From CBDCFT01 sp965216365 (GTDB taxonomy: Bacteria > Pseudomonadota > Gammaproteobacteria > Arenicellales > CBDCFT01): DNA of 64,000 nucleotides. Positions 40,761 through 50,217 of this stretch are shown here, in pieces. How positions within the stretch are numbered: the stretch's first letter is position 1; each line of letters begins with the position of its first letter. The stretch lies in the NCBI GenBank assembly GCA_965216365.1, contig CBDCFT010000061.1, positions 1 to 64,000 of the forward strand. The letters are read 5' to 3'. Below the pieces are notes generated by a model that saw only the letters and a program-made list of their open reading frames with translations, did no database searches and was not told where the DNA came from. The position numbers were made by a program, and so were the translations under genes.

Positions 40761-42473
40761 TTACTTCAAGAATCCCAGGCTTTCCAATTTAATAATAATG
40801 CGATGCGCGGCTAAATCCGGTGTCAGGTTCTTGGTGTCAATTTCCATTTCCGCTCGTTCGGGAACTTCATAGGGATCACTGATGCCGGTGAACTCAGGGA
40901 TGATGCCGGCACGTGCACGCGCATAAAGCCCCTTGCGATCACGCGCCTCACACTCTTCCAACGACGTTGACACGTATACCTCGATAAAACCACCGACAGC
41001 TTCAATCATTGAACGAACCTTTCGCCGGGTGGATTTATACGGCGCGATCGGAGCACAAATGGCAATGCCACCGTTTTTCGTAATTTCACTGGCCACGTAG
41101 CCAATGCGTTGAATATTCAGGTCACGGTGTTCATGCGAAAAGCCCAATTCACTGGAAAGATTTTTTCTGACGATATCACCGTCAAGCAATGTCACTCGCC
41201 GTCGACCTTGTTCCATCAATTTAACCATCAGAGCATTGGCGATGGTGGATTTTCCCGCGCCCGATAGACCGGTAAAAAAAATAGTAAAGCCTTGTTGATG
41301 ACGGGGTGGAATAGTTTTGCGCAGTTCTTCGACCACGGCAGGGTAGGAAAACCAGTCGTCAATTTTTAACCCTTCGCGCAAACGGCGGCGAAATTCCGCG
41401 CTGGAGATCTCGAGCGTGCGTTCGTTTTCCTTTACTTCGTCCTCGGGTAAATATTGCGCCCGGTTAACCACGTACACCATATGTTTGAACGGAACCGGCG
41501 TTATGTCGAGTTCTTCCTGATGTTGTTCGAGTAATTCCTGTGCCGCGTAGGGTGGGTAAAATGATTTTCCGTTACCGTCTTTTCCCGGCCCGGCGTGATC
41601 ATGGCCGACGATAAAGTGGGTACAACCGTAATTTTTGCGAATGATGGCATGCCACAGTGCTTCACGTGGGCCGGCCATGCGCATGGCCAGCGGCAACAAG
41701 CTCAAGGCGGTGGTTTGTTCGGGATATTCGCGTAACAGGCGCTCGTAACAACGAACACGGGCGAAACGGTCGATGTCGCCGGTGATACTGGGACCGACCA
41801 CAGGATGAATGAGCAAGTTCGCTTCGCATTCACGCACTGCGCGTACAGTCAATTCCTGATGCGCCCGATGCATGGGATTGCGTGTTTGAAATGCCACTAC
41901 CCGGCGCCAGCCGAGTTTCTCGAAGTGGTCGCGCAACTCTTGTGGCGAATAACGCAAATGTCGAAAATCATAATGGTGCGGTGGTTCAACACCGTGCAAT
42001 TTTCCCGCAAGATACGCCGGCCCGGTATGATTCAGCAGGTAATCCACGCCAGGGTGATCGGAGTCCGTCGTACCATAAACCGCTTGCGCTTCATGTTGTT
42101 TATCCGGCTGCCACTTTTCTTCAACGTCCATGACGGCTATCAACACGCCCTCTGTATCGCGCAACGCAATGCGGTTCCCGGCTTGTACTGAATTGGCGAA
42201 GGTTTCGCTCACATCCAGGTTGATCGGTATGGGCCAAAGAATACCGTTGGCCAGGCGCATGTCTTTGAGTACAGAATCGTAATTGACTTGACCAATGAAG
42301 CCTTCAAGTGGCGAGAATGCGCCATTGAGCAGTAATTCAATATCACACAACTGCCGATCGCTTAAATCCCAGGATGGATAATCGCGTGCGTTTTGTTTTT
42401 CCTGTTCCGCATCCGCGGCGCCCAGGTACAGGTTTTTAAGCGCACCACCGTGAGCTTGTTTAAATGCGCCCAT
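40761..42473 (-). CDS. sat-cysC: bifunctional sulfate adenylyltransferase/APS kinase
   Basis: A 570-residue fusion. Residues about 1-380 form ATP sulfurylase of the homo-oligomeric type (QTRNPMHRAHQELTVRA near 195, VGHDHAGPGKDG near 285). Residues about 390-570 form APS kinase with P-loop GLSGAGKST and LLDGDIVRKNLSSELGFS, the form of active enzymes. Together they make PAPS from sulfate and 2 ATP. A self-contained PAPS maker fits a need beyond cysteine synthesis, such as the sulfotransferase at 24856. No CysDN genes are in the window. Confidence 0.92.
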   Translation of the reverse strand: MGAFKQAHGGALKNLYLGAADAEQEKQNARDYPSWDLSDRQLCDIELLLNGAFSPLEGFIGQVNYDSVLKDMRLANGILWPIPINLDVSETFANSVQAGNRIALRDTEGVLIAVMDVEEKWQPDKQHEAQAVYGTTDSDHPGVDYLLNHTGPAYLAGKLHGVEPPHHYDFRHLRYSPQELRDHFEKLGWRRVVAFQTRNPMHRAHQELTVRAVRECEANLLIHPVVGPSITGDIDRFARVRCYERLLREYPEQTTALSLLPLAMRMAGPREALWHAIIRKNYGCTHFIVGHDHAGPGKDGNGKSFYPPYAAQELLEQHQEELDITPVPFKHMVYVVNRAQYLPEDEVKENERTLEISSAEFRRRLREGLKIDDWFSYPAVVEELRKTIPPRHQQGFTIFFTGLSGAGKSTIANALMVKLMEQGRRRVTLLDGDIVRKNLSSELGFSHEHRDLNIQRIGYVASEITKNGGIAICAPIAPYKSTRRKVRSMIEAVGGFIEVYVSTSLEECEARDRKGLYARARAGIIPEFTGISDPYEVPERAEMEIDTKNLTPDLAAHRIIIKLESLGFLK

Positions 42474-42705
42474 TAGATTTGCATGCCTTGGGTTGTTGTG
42501 TTTCTATTTTCCATCAGTCGATTCATTAACTAAGTTAAATTCGTTGGTTCATTCAATCAAATAGTGAATTTGTAGCCAGAGTTGGCCTAGAGGATCTCTC
42601 GAAAACTACACAGATTCCTGCGTGGTGGATTATAGGGGCTAGTCTGCATTCGTTAAAGACAAAATACGCGATAAATTGGTCTGGTAATTTGAAACCGTAT
42701 AAACA

Positions 42706-44088
42706 ATGACTGACGCCACGACAAACCTCGCCAAGATGACGCATGGACCGGTACGAGCACATCTCGTTGCGCTCACGGTTCCCATGATCTGGGGGATACT
42801 GGCGATGATGATGTTCAATGTCGCTGACACCTGGTTTGTGGCACAACTCGGCGAGACGCACCTAGCGGCGATGAGTTTTACGTTCCCGGTGATTATGGTG
42901 TTGATTAGCCTCGGGATCGGTTTGATGGCGGGTACTGCATCGGTGTTGTCCCGGGTTATTGGTGCCGGGGATAAAAAGCTAGTGCAACAACTGACGACGG
43001 ACGCCGCATTACTGAGTTTGTTGCTCTCGCTCATCTTTACTGTTATTGGTTTGTTAACCATTGATCCGTTATTTCGGTTGCTTGGTGCTGACGATGAGGT
43101 TTTGCCGCTTATTAGCGATTACATGGTCGTTTGGTATGGCGGATTTGTTGTTTTTCTTGTGCCTATGGTGGGTCTTGGTGCCGTGCGCGCAACCGGAGAT
43201 AGTAAACTTCAAGGCCGCATCATGGTCGCCTCTGCCATTATTAATCTTATCCTCGACCCATTACTGATATTTGGCTGGTTTGGCTTTCCGCGACTCGAAA
43301 TTCAGGGCGCGGCAATCGCGTCGGTCGTCGCGCGGGCCATGACATTCGTTGTTGGGTTTTGGGCATTGCACTATCAAAAACGCATGTTGACTTATGAGTG
43401 GCCCACTTTGCCGCGAATTATTGATTCGTGGAAACAAGTTTTGCATGTCGGTTTACCGGCCGCGGGTACCAACATGATTATTCCTCTCGCAATCGGCGTG
43501 ATCACTGCGATGATTGCGCGTCATGGCGCTGAAGCGGTGGCAGGTTTTGGCGCAGCCACCCGCATCGAACAAGTCACCCTAGTAGTTTTCTTTGCCATGT
43601 CCGCGACCATCGGTCCGTTCATGGGTCAAAATCTTGGCGCCGGTAAACCTGAACGTATTGTTGAGGCTTACCGGCTAACTATTAAATTCTGTTTGTGGTT
43701 TGGCTTGTTGATAGCGTTGGTATTGGCATTGGGCGCACGTTTTCTCATGCGACAGTTCAGTGACGACGAACAAGTGATTGCCGTCGGCGTCGCGTTTCTT
43801 TGGATAGTACCCATCAGTTTTGGCGCGCAGGGTATTGTTATGATTATTAATGCTGCATTTAACGGTTTAGGTCGCCCCTTACCCGCTGTTGTTATTTCAG
43901 TTGCCCGAATGGTGGGCTTGTATTTACCTTTAGCGGTAATCGGCAGTTACTGGCTGGATGTTCATGGAATATTTGTCGCTGCCAGTCTTGCAAACATCAG
44001 CGCTGCGGCTTTGGCTTTCATATGGTTCCGTAACACATGCGCAGGTTCGAAATCCCCCCGCATGAATAGAGATATAGATACTGATTAG
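42706..44088 (+). CDS. MATE family efflux transporter
   Basis: A 460-residue membrane protein with about 12 spans in two similar halves, as usual for MATE drug/sodium or proton antiporters (NorM/DinF-like). LIALTVPMIWGILAMMMFNV-type start (LVALTVPMIWGIL), ADTWFVAQLG and GPFMGQNLGAGKPERI are family motifs. A short hydrophilic tail follows. It stands alone between sat-cysC (divergent) and a rhodanese gene (convergent, 7 bases between stops). Substrate unknown. Confidence 0.9.
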   Translation: MTDATTNLAKMTHGPVRAHLVALTVPMIWGILAMMMFNVADTWFVAQLGETHLAAMSFTFPVIMVLISLGIGLMAGTASVLSRVIGAGDKKLVQQLTTDAALLSLLLSLIFTVIGLLTIDPLFRLLGADDEVLPLISDYMVVWYGGFVVFLVPMVGLGAVRATGDSKLQGRIMVASAIINLILDPLLIFGWFGFPRLEIQGAAIASVVARAMTFVVGFWALHYQKRMLTYEWPTLPRIIDSWKQVLHVGLPAAGTNMIIPLAIGVITAMIARHGAEAVAGFGAATRIEQVTLVVFFAMSATIGPFMGQNLGAGKPERIVEAYRLTIKFCLWFGLLIALVLALGARFLMRQFSDDEQVIAVGVAFLWIVPISFGAQGIVMIINAAFNGLGRPLPAVVISVARMVGLYLPLAVIGSYWLDVHGIFVAASLANISAAALAFIWFRNTCAGSKSPRMNRDIDTD

Positions 44089-44095
44089 ATGAAGA

Positions 44096-44506
44096 CTACT
44101 CGTAGGGGGAGGTTGGATTTCCCTGTTTTAGCCAGCCTTCAATGCCGTCGGTTATGTCGAATACCTGGTTGTAACCGAGTTGGTTAAACAAAGCCTGGGA
44201 TATCACTTCAGAGCGGGCGCCGGTGCGGCAAATTAGCATTACGGGTTGATCCGGTGCGGCAATTTCTTTTAAGCGCGCCATCCAGGTATTCACATCATAA
44301 CGCCCGTTTTCATCAAAAAATGTAAGCAAATGGGAGCCTTCGATAACGCCTGTTTCTTTCCATTCGGGCGCTGTACGCACGTCAATAACAGGTACACCCT
44401 GTGCCATTAGTTCTTTCGCTTGCTCAAGATTTGGTTTTTGTAAATCCGCTAGAGCTATCGTGGAAACTGCAACAAGGACAGCGGCAACAACAATATTACG
44501 TAGCAT
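44096..44506 (-). CDS. exported rhodanese-like protein
   Basis: A 136-residue protein with a signal peptide (MLRNIVVAAVLVAVSTIALA-D) and one rhodanese domain. PVIDVRTAPEWKETG lies near residues 38-52, and the active-site loop ICRTGARSE near 93-101 has the catalytic Cys. It would act in the periplasm on sulfane sulfur or as a phosphatase-like fold. Its start overlaps the end of the upstream glutaredoxin-like gene by 11 bases. Confidence 0.88.
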   Translation of the reverse strand: MLRNIVVAAVLVAVSTIALADLQKPNLEQAKELMAQGVPVIDVRTAPEWKETGVIEGSHLLTFFDENGRYDVNTWMARLKEIAAPDQPVMLICRTGARSEVISQALFNQLGYNQVFDITDGIEGWLKQGNPTSPYE

Positions 44507-44798
44507 AATTCTTATTTAAGTAGTTAATAATATCGCTCGATTCCGGTAACCATGTCGAGTTTCCTTCTTCATCAATAATGCGTAACACCGGAACCGTGCC
44601 CTGACCACGAGCTTCTATTAATTCTTTTTCGTATTGAACATCTTGCCAGATATTTCGAGATTCCACTTCGATACGCAGTTTCTTAATGGCGTGTTGTACG
44701 CGCCAGCAAAACATGCACATATCACGATGATAAAGGATAAGACTGTCTGAGTTACCTTTGGTTTCAGTAGAGGTTTGCATCAGGTTTGCTAAATCCAA
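44496..44798 (-). CDS. glutaredoxin-like protein
   Basis: A 100-residue (or 94 from the in-frame ATG at 44780) thioredoxin-fold protein. YHRDMCMFCWRVQHAIKKL carries C-M-F-C at residues about 28-31, and GTVPVLRI with cis-Pro lies near 70. The tail (LPESSDIINYLNKNYA) is a GST/glutaredoxin-type helix. It overlaps the rhodanese gene, so thiol and sulfur chemistry are coupled. Cytoplasmic; partner unknown. Confidence 0.82.
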   Translation of the reverse strand: MDLANLMQTSTETKGNSDSLILYHRDMCMFCWRVQHAIKKLRIEVESRNIWQDVQYEKELIEARGQGTVPVLRIIDEEGNSTWLPESSDIINYLNKNYAT

Positions 44799-44811
44799 AA
44801 ATTATCAAAAG

Positions 44812-46602
44812 TTATAGCGGCCAGAATACTAATAGTAATGGAACAGCGACCGCGACAATCAAAATTTCCAGCGGCAAGCCCATACGCCAATAGTCTGAAA
44901 AGTGGTAACCACCAGGCCCCATCACTAGAGTATTGGATTGATGACCTATCGGTGTGAGAAACGCGCATGACGCACCCACGGCTACGGACATTAAAAAAGC
45001 CTCGGGGTTCACGCCCAGTTGTTCGGCAATGCCCAAAGAGATTGGCGCCATGACCAGTGCGGTTGCAGCATTGTTAATGATGTCGGACAGGAACATGGTG
45101 ACGACCAATACCAAAGTCAGTATCAATACGATGGGCAATCCGGATGTGAGTCCGATAATGCTGTTTGCAATTAAATCTGTCGCGCCGGTGGTTTCTAACG
45201 CTCGGCCTACCGGAATCATGGCGCCCAGCAAAACAATCACCGGCCAGTCTATTTCGCGGTAAAGATTGCGTACCGGCAAAATGCCAAACAGGATGTACGC
45301 GACGATAGCCATGACGAAGGTCACGGTTAATGGCAACACGCCAAACACACCGAGCGCAATAGCAATGCCGAAAATGCCTACCGCAAGCCCGACCCTGCGT
45401 TCACGGCTGATGGCGAGATCACGTTGCGCCAGTGGCAACAAACCGAAATCACTCATGGTTTCGATCATGGATTCGGTAGGACCTTCAAGCAATAAAATAT
45501 CACCGGCGCGAAACAGTTGTCGTCGTAGCCGTCGACGTACGGTCTCACCCTGACGCGCCAGTGCGACTAACGACACGGTGCGGTTGGTGTGCCGGCGAAG
45601 AAAAGCAACCGTGCGTCCTTCCAATGGCGAACCTGGCGTCACCACGCCTTCAGCCAATGCAAGATCAGCCGATGCGAGTTTCTGAAAACTTTTATCTTCC
45701 GTCGTGACCAGTTCCAGGCCTAATTCGTCGATTACGGGTTTCAAACCACCGGGATCGGAGCGTAACAAGTAAACATCATCTTGTTCGATGATGTGGTACG
45801 CCGACACCGGTTGCGCCAGGCCGTTGCCGCGTGCAAGACCCATGACGTCGATATCTCCCGCATGTAACGGTTCAACGAATGCCAGCGACTGACCGATTAA
45901 TGGACTGCCCTGCGGCACTTTTACTTCGGTTAAATACTCTTCGACCTGGAATAATTGTTGTGGCGGATTTTGCGACAAACGCGCTTTGGGAATGAGACGC
46001 CAGCCGATAATGGCGACAAACAAAACACCGAGCACTGCGACCGGAACACCGACCGGCGAAAACTGGAACATGCCAAAACCGGTGCCGGTGCGTTCGGCCT
46101 GATATGCCGCGATAATAATGTTAGGCGGCGTGCCGATCATGGTGGTCATACCACCGAGTATGCTGCCGAATGCCAACGGCATGAGCAGCATGGCGGGAGA
46201 GCGTTTGTGTTCGCTGGCGGTAGCCAAAGCGACCGGCAACATCAAGGCCAAGGCGCCAACGTTGTTCATGAATGCCGACATCACGGTTACGACGCCGGTT
46301 AATGCAACCAGATGAATAAATGCATTGCCGGTAAAGGGTAACAATCGGCGTGCGATTAAATCCACTACGCCGGAGTTTTTTAGTGCATGACTAATCACCA
46401 GAACTGCAGCAACCGTTACGACAGCTGGGTGACCAAACCCGGCAAACGCATCGTGCCCTGGTACTAATCCAAAGGCGACCACCGCCAGCAATGCGATCAT
46501 TGCCACCATGTCATGACGCAGTTTGCCCCAACCGAACAACACCAATGTGATCAGTAGAATACTGAAAACAGCGATCTGGTCGGTTGTGAGTTGTGCTAAC
46601 AC
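44812..46602 (-). CDS. SLC13-type permease with TrkA-C domains
   Basis: A 596-residue protein. Transmembrane segments fill about 1-200 and 395-596, with the DASS/SLC13 repeats (TAFMNNVGALALMLP-like MSAFMNNVGALALMLPVALA and FLSDIINNAATALVM near 500). Between the halves, residues about 205-365 hold two TrkA-C domains (VPQGSPLIGQSL, VTPGSPLEGRTV), a layout common in bacterial sulfate/dicarboxylate-type transporters. Substrate could be sulfate or a carboxylate; the nearby sulfur genes favour sulfate weakly. It lies just downstream of the yadGH pair on the same strand, 6 bases away. Confidence 0.87.
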   Translation of the reverse strand: MLAQLTTDQIAVFSILLITLVLFGWGKLRHDMVAMIALLAVVAFGLVPGHDAFAGFGHPAVVTVAAVLVISHALKNSGVVDLIARRLLPFTGNAFIHLVALTGVVTVMSAFMNNVGALALMLPVALATASEHKRSPAMLLMPLAFGSILGGMTTMIGTPPNIIIAAYQAERTGTGFGMFQFSPVGVPVAVLGVLFVAIIGWRLIPKARLSQNPPQQLFQVEEYLTEVKVPQGSPLIGQSLAFVEPLHAGDIDVMGLARGNGLAQPVSAYHIIEQDDVYLLRSDPGGLKPVIDELGLELVTTEDKSFQKLASADLALAEGVVTPGSPLEGRTVAFLRRHTNRTVSLVALARQGETVRRRLRRQLFRAGDILLLEGPTESMIETMSDFGLLPLAQRDLAISRERRVGLAVGIFGIAIALGVFGVLPLTVTFVMAIVAYILFGILPVRNLYREIDWPVIVLLGAMIPVGRALETTGATDLIANSIIGLTSGLPIVLILTLVLVVTMFLSDIINNAATALVMAPISLGIAEQLGVNPEAFLMSVAVGASCAFLTPIGHQSNTLVMGPGGYHFSDYWRMGLPLEILIVAVAVPLLLVFWPL

Positions 46603-46608
46603 TTCGGT

Positions 46609-47382
46609 CTAGCTGCGAATACCGTAACCGCGATTGAGTAAATGTAAATTAAATGAAAACAGCGCAACAATAAACAGGCAAACGATGGCATAGGATACCC
46701 AAAGATTGATATCCGAAATACCCAGGAAACCAAAACGAAAAGCGTTAATCATGTACAGGATGGGATTTGCCAGTGACAGGTTTTGCCACAACTGGGGTAA
46801 CAAATTAATGGAATAAAAAATACCACCAAGGTAGGTCAGCGGCGTTAAAACAAAAGTCGGTACGATGGACACATCGTCGAAGCTTTTTGCGAACACGCCG
46901 TTGATAAATCCACCCAGGGAAAACAAGATTGAAGTCAGTATAACGGTACTGGACAAAATCCAGATATTATGAATATGCAAATCACTGAATATCAACGACA
47001 CAATGGTCACGACGATACCAACGGCAATGCCGCGTGACATCCCGCCGACCACGTAACCGATCAGAATAATATAGTTTGGTGTCGGCGAGACTAATATCTC
47101 CTCAATCGAGTGGTGAAACTTAGCGCTGAAAAAAGAGGACACTGTATTCGCATAAGAGTTGGTGATCACGGACATCAATATCAAACCGGGCACGATGAAA
47201 TCCATGTAGCGAAACCCTTCCATTTCGCCGATACGCGGTCCGATCAGGTTACCGAAAATGACAAAGTATAATGACGTTGTGATAACCGGCGGCAAGATCG
47301 TTTGTTGCCAGATTCGAGTGAAACGCGTGATCTCCTTGATCACGATAGTCGAGAACGCGATAAAGATTTGGGCGAAACTCAT
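46609..47382 (-). CDS. yadH: ABC-2 type transporter permease, YadH-like
   Basis: A 257-residue membrane protein with about six spans. FGNLIGPRIGEMEGFRYMDFIVPGLI near residues 46-71 and FAKSFDDVSIVPTFVLTPLTYLGG near 165-190 closely match E. coli YadH as remembered. Overlaps the ATP-binding gene by ATGA. Exporter of unknown substrate. Confidence 0.9.
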   Translation of the reverse strand: MSFAQIFIAFSTIVIKEITRFTRIWQQTILPPVITTSLYFVIFGNLIGPRIGEMEGFRYMDFIVPGLILMSVITNSYANTVSSFFSAKFHHSIEEILVSPTPNYIILIGYVVGGMSRGIAVGIVVTIVSLIFSDLHIHNIWILSSTVILTSILFSLGGFINGVFAKSFDDVSIVPTFVLTPLTYLGGIFYSINLLPQLWQNLSLANPILYMINAFRFGFLGISDINLWVSYAIVCLFIVALFSFNLHLLNRGYGIRS

Positions 47383-48311
47383 TGCTCAGGTTGCGCGCGG
47401 CTACTGTCGACCAGGCCGATAAATAATTGTTCCAGACGATTGGTTTTATTACGCATGCTCGACACCTCAATGCCATGACGCGACAGCTCAGCAAACACCG
47501 GGTTGATGCCGGCTTCCTTGGCAACATCAACTTCTATCGTCGACTCATCTACCAGACGCATACTGAAACCGTTGTGTTCGGGTAGTTGATCGAGCGGTTT
47601 GTTTATATCCAGGACGAAAGTTTCCACAGTTAGTTGTTTAAGTAAGGCCTTCATGCTGGTGTTTTCGACCAGACGGCCATGATCGATGATGGCGATATTG
47701 CGGCACAGGTGTTCCGCTTCCTCAAGATAATGCGTAGTTAAAATAATTGTCGTGCCTTCGGCGTTTATTTTCTTCAAAAATTCCCACATGGAACGGCGAA
47801 TTTCAATATCCACACCGGCCGTGGGTTCGTCCAAAATCAATAACTTTGGCCGGTGAATCAATGCACGTGCAATCATCAAACGCCGTTTCATACCACCGGA
47901 CAACATGCGCGCCTGGCCATCGCGTTTGTCCCACAGGCCGAGTTGCTTCAAGTATTGCTCTGCGCGTTCATGGGCCAGACGCCGTTCGATTCCGTAGTAA
48001 CCCGCCTGGTTTACGACGATCTGTAACGGCGTTTCGAACATGTTGAAATTGACTTCCTGAGGTACGACGCCAAGAAACGATTTGGCTTTCGGGAAATCAT
48101 TGTCGATATCGACTGCAAAAATTTCCACGTTGCCCGCGCTTTTGTTGACCAGCGAACAAATGATGCCTATGGCGGTCGACTTACCTGCACCGTTCGGACC
48201 GAGCAAAGCGAAAAAGTCACCCTGTGCAACTTCAAGATCGATACCGTGTAAGGCGGTTAAGCCGTTTGCATAGGTTTTTTTCAGTCCTTTAATGGACAGC
48301 GCAGTTGTCAT
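47379..48311 (-). CDS. yadG: ABC transporter ATP-binding protein, YadG-like
   Basis: ATG 48311 gives MTTALSIKGLKKTYANGLTAL as in E. coli YadG; upstream codons to 48374 are not part of the family. The 310-residue product has Walker A GPNGAGKST near 40, signature LSGGMKRRL near 142, and Walker B LLILDEPTAGVD near 162. The C-terminal tail (SMRNKTNRLEQLFIGLV) is also YadG-like. Forms an exporter with the overlapping yadH. Confidence 0.92.
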   Translation of the reverse strand: MTTALSIKGLKKTYANGLTALHGIDLEVAQGDFFALLGPNGAGKSTAIGIICSLVNKSAGNVEIFAVDIDNDFPKAKSFLGVVPQEVNFNMFETPLQIVVNQAGYYGIERRLAHERAEQYLKQLGLWDKRDGQARMLSGGMKRRLMIARALIHRPKLLILDEPTAGVDIEIRRSMWEFLKKINAEGTTIILTTHYLEEAEHLCRNIAIIDHGRLVENTSMKALLKQLTVETFVLDINKPLDQLPEHNGFSMRLVDESTIEVDVAKEAGINPVFAELSRHGIEVSSMRNKTNRLEQLFIGLVDSSRAQPEQ

Positions 48312-48401
48312 GAACAGTTTGGAGTTCTTCGCGAGTGGTACTCGGGTTGTTACCGTTTGCGTCCGGTGACACACAATAACGGCATCGCCATTGATGCAAG
48401 T

Positions 48402-49736
48402 TTACTGCTTGAGCACCACCTTTTGGTATAAATTTTTAAGACGCGCTTGCGGGTCGTAGCGTGCTTTTAAATCTTCGTAACGTTCGCGATTGTAGATTGA
48501 CCAGAATTCCTGTTCGGAAAAATAGCAATCCGAGTACAAAGATTTAATGCCGCCGAGTTCGGCGACCTTTTTCTCGATCAATCGATTGTAATAACCAGCC
48601 GGATGTTTCTGCCGGTTACGCACTACATCCCAGAACCCGAAATTGATATATAGCTTGTCCGTGTTCATGGGGTACAGGTCGTATGCCGCGGACTTGTCAT
48701 AGCCCCCGATAGGGCAAATCCAAATGGGCTTTATACCGATTTCACGTTGAAAAAAGGCCAGAAATTCTGCAGCGTTTTCGATGGGTATGTCAACATCCTG
48801 GATCACGGATTCCGGACGGTTGCCTACCAGTCGATTTAACCGTCGTGTAACACCCCAGCGTGCGTTCCAACGCATTACTTTAGTGTAGTTGCGTGAGTTC
48901 AAACGTTTCCTGCCAAGCAAACGGCGCATGAATGGGTTTTGTACATACAGGTTTTTCGAACACCAGAACCAGTCCGTATCCCAGCGCCAGATGTAGTCAT
49001 GAGCGGTCAGATAATCTTTTTCTTTTTTACGAATGGATTGGTAGTAGATATCGAGATAAGTGTAGTCACTGGCATAGGGTGCATCATCCACAAAGCGGCC
49101 CGTGGTGACGTACATTTCATGTTCGGTAAATACACTGCCGTCGACGAAGTCCACGTTGCTGCGACAGGATTGAGCTACTGTTTTAAAAAATTCCTCTGCG
49201 TTATTGCATCGGGCGTGTTCAATTTCGACATAAGGCTTCACCTCGACCGTCAACGCTTTCAGTTTCAATATGTAACCCAGCGTGCCGTAGGAGTTGGGGA
49301 AACCAAAGAATAAATCCTTGTGTTCGTTATCCGGCGCGCAGGTCACGACCTCGCCGTGCCCGAGCAATATGTCCATTTCCAATACGGTTTCATGGGGCAG
49401 GCCGTATTTGAATGAGGACGATTCAATACCGATGCCCGAAATCGCGCCGCCAATGGTAATGGTCTTTAATTGCGGTACCACGGCAGGCATGACGCCGTGC
49501 GGTAAAGTGCCATCGACAAAGTCTTCGTAAGTGGTCATGCCTTCCACGTCGACCCAGGCCTGCTCAGGGTTGACTTCTAATACATTGTTGAAGTCATGGA
49601 CATTCAGTGTGCGGGCGCTGGTTCGTTGGCGGTCACGGAACAAATTGGAAGTCTGTTTGCCCAGACGAACGGCGCCGGCAGGTGCGGCGGCGATTTCAGC
49701 GACCAGCCGTTCTTTTCTTAGTTCATATGCCGTCAT
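48402..49736 (-). CDS. FAD-binding (PCMH-type) oxidoreductase, DHCR24-like
   Basis: A 444-residue protein with a PCMH FAD domain at about 25-190: VDVEGMTTYEDFVDGTLPHG, TITIGGAISGIGIESSSFKYG and NSYGTLGYILKLK near 140. The second half (about 200-440) is a substrate-binding domain with WRWDTDWFWCSKNLYVQNPF. The layout resembles delta-24-sterol reductase/FAD-linked oxidases rather than MurB. The substrate may be a lipid or isoprenoid. It starts 18 bases from the divergent hicA start. Confidence 0.82.
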   Translation of the reverse strand: MTAYELRKERLVAEIAAAPAGAVRLGKQTSNLFRDRQRTSARTLNVHDFNNVLEVNPEQAWVDVEGMTTYEDFVDGTLPHGVMPAVVPQLKTITIGGAISGIGIESSSFKYGLPHETVLEMDILLGHGEVVTCAPDNEHKDLFFGFPNSYGTLGYILKLKALTVEVKPYVEIEHARCNNAEEFFKTVAQSCRSNVDFVDGSVFTEHEMYVTTGRFVDDAPYASDYTYLDIYYQSIRKKEKDYLTAHDYIWRWDTDWFWCSKNLYVQNPFMRRLLGRKRLNSRNYTKVMRWNARWGVTRRLNRLVGNRPESVIQDVDIPIENAAEFLAFFQREIGIKPIWICPIGGYDKSAAYDLYPMNTDKLYINFGFWDVVRNRQKHPAGYYNRLIEKKVAELGGIKSLYSDCYFSEQEFWSIYNRERYEDLKARYDPQARLKNLYQKVVLKQ

Positions 49737-49754
49737 GCGTTAGAATACTATGGC

Positions 49755-49943
49755 GTGAAAGTGAGAGAAGCAATCCAGGTGATCGAGGCCGATGACTGGC
49801 AACTCGTCCGTACTCGAGGCAGTCATCACCAATACAAACACAAGACAAAACCGGGATTGGTAACAATTCTCGGGAAAATGAGTGATGATTTGGCTCCTGG
49901 TACGGCCAATAGTGTTATGAAACAAGCGGGATTAAAGAAATGA
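49755..49943 (+). CDS. hicA: HicA toxin (mRNA interferase)
   Basis: A 62-residue protein from GTG 49755: KVREAIQVIEADDWQLVRTR then GSHHQYKH, the dsRBD-like HicA fold with the catalytic His in the G-S-H motif. It ends LGKMSDDLAPGTANSVMKQA, as in typical HicA. Overlaps hicB by ATGA. Cleaves mRNA when free of HicB. Its start is only 18 bases from the divergent FAD oxidase start. Confidence 0.92.
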   Translation: MKVREAIQVIEADDWQLVRTRGSHHQYKHKTKPGLVTILGKMSDDLAPGTANSVMKQAGLKK

Positions 49944-50152
49944 AATATTTAATTGTTATCGAACAAACGGCATCGGGATACTCAGCCTATTCCCCCGATC
50001 TCCCAGGCTGTGTGTCCACAGGCGATACTCGTGAAAACACCGAGAGAAACATGCGTGAAGCGATAGATTTTCATGTGCAAGGGTTGATTGAAGAGGGGTA
50101 TGAAGTACCGAAACCGCCCAGCACGTCGTCCTACGTTGAAGTAGCAGCGTAG
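49940..50152 (+). CDS. hicB: HicB antitoxin
   Basis: A 70-residue protein with the partially degraded RNase H fold of HicB (VIEQTASGYSAYSPDLPGCV, then TRENTERNMREAIDFHVQGL). It lacks a C-terminal DNA-binding domain, so autoregulation of the operon must use another route. Overlaps hicA. Confidence 0.92.
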   Translation: MKYLIVIEQTASGYSAYSPDLPGCVSTGDTRENTERNMREAIDFHVQGLIEEGYEVPKPPSTSSYVEVAA

Positions 50153-50217
50153 TTAGTTGCCACAAAGCGTCGGTATTAGATTGAATCAAAATCCGTTTCA
50201 TTAACTCATCGTATTTT

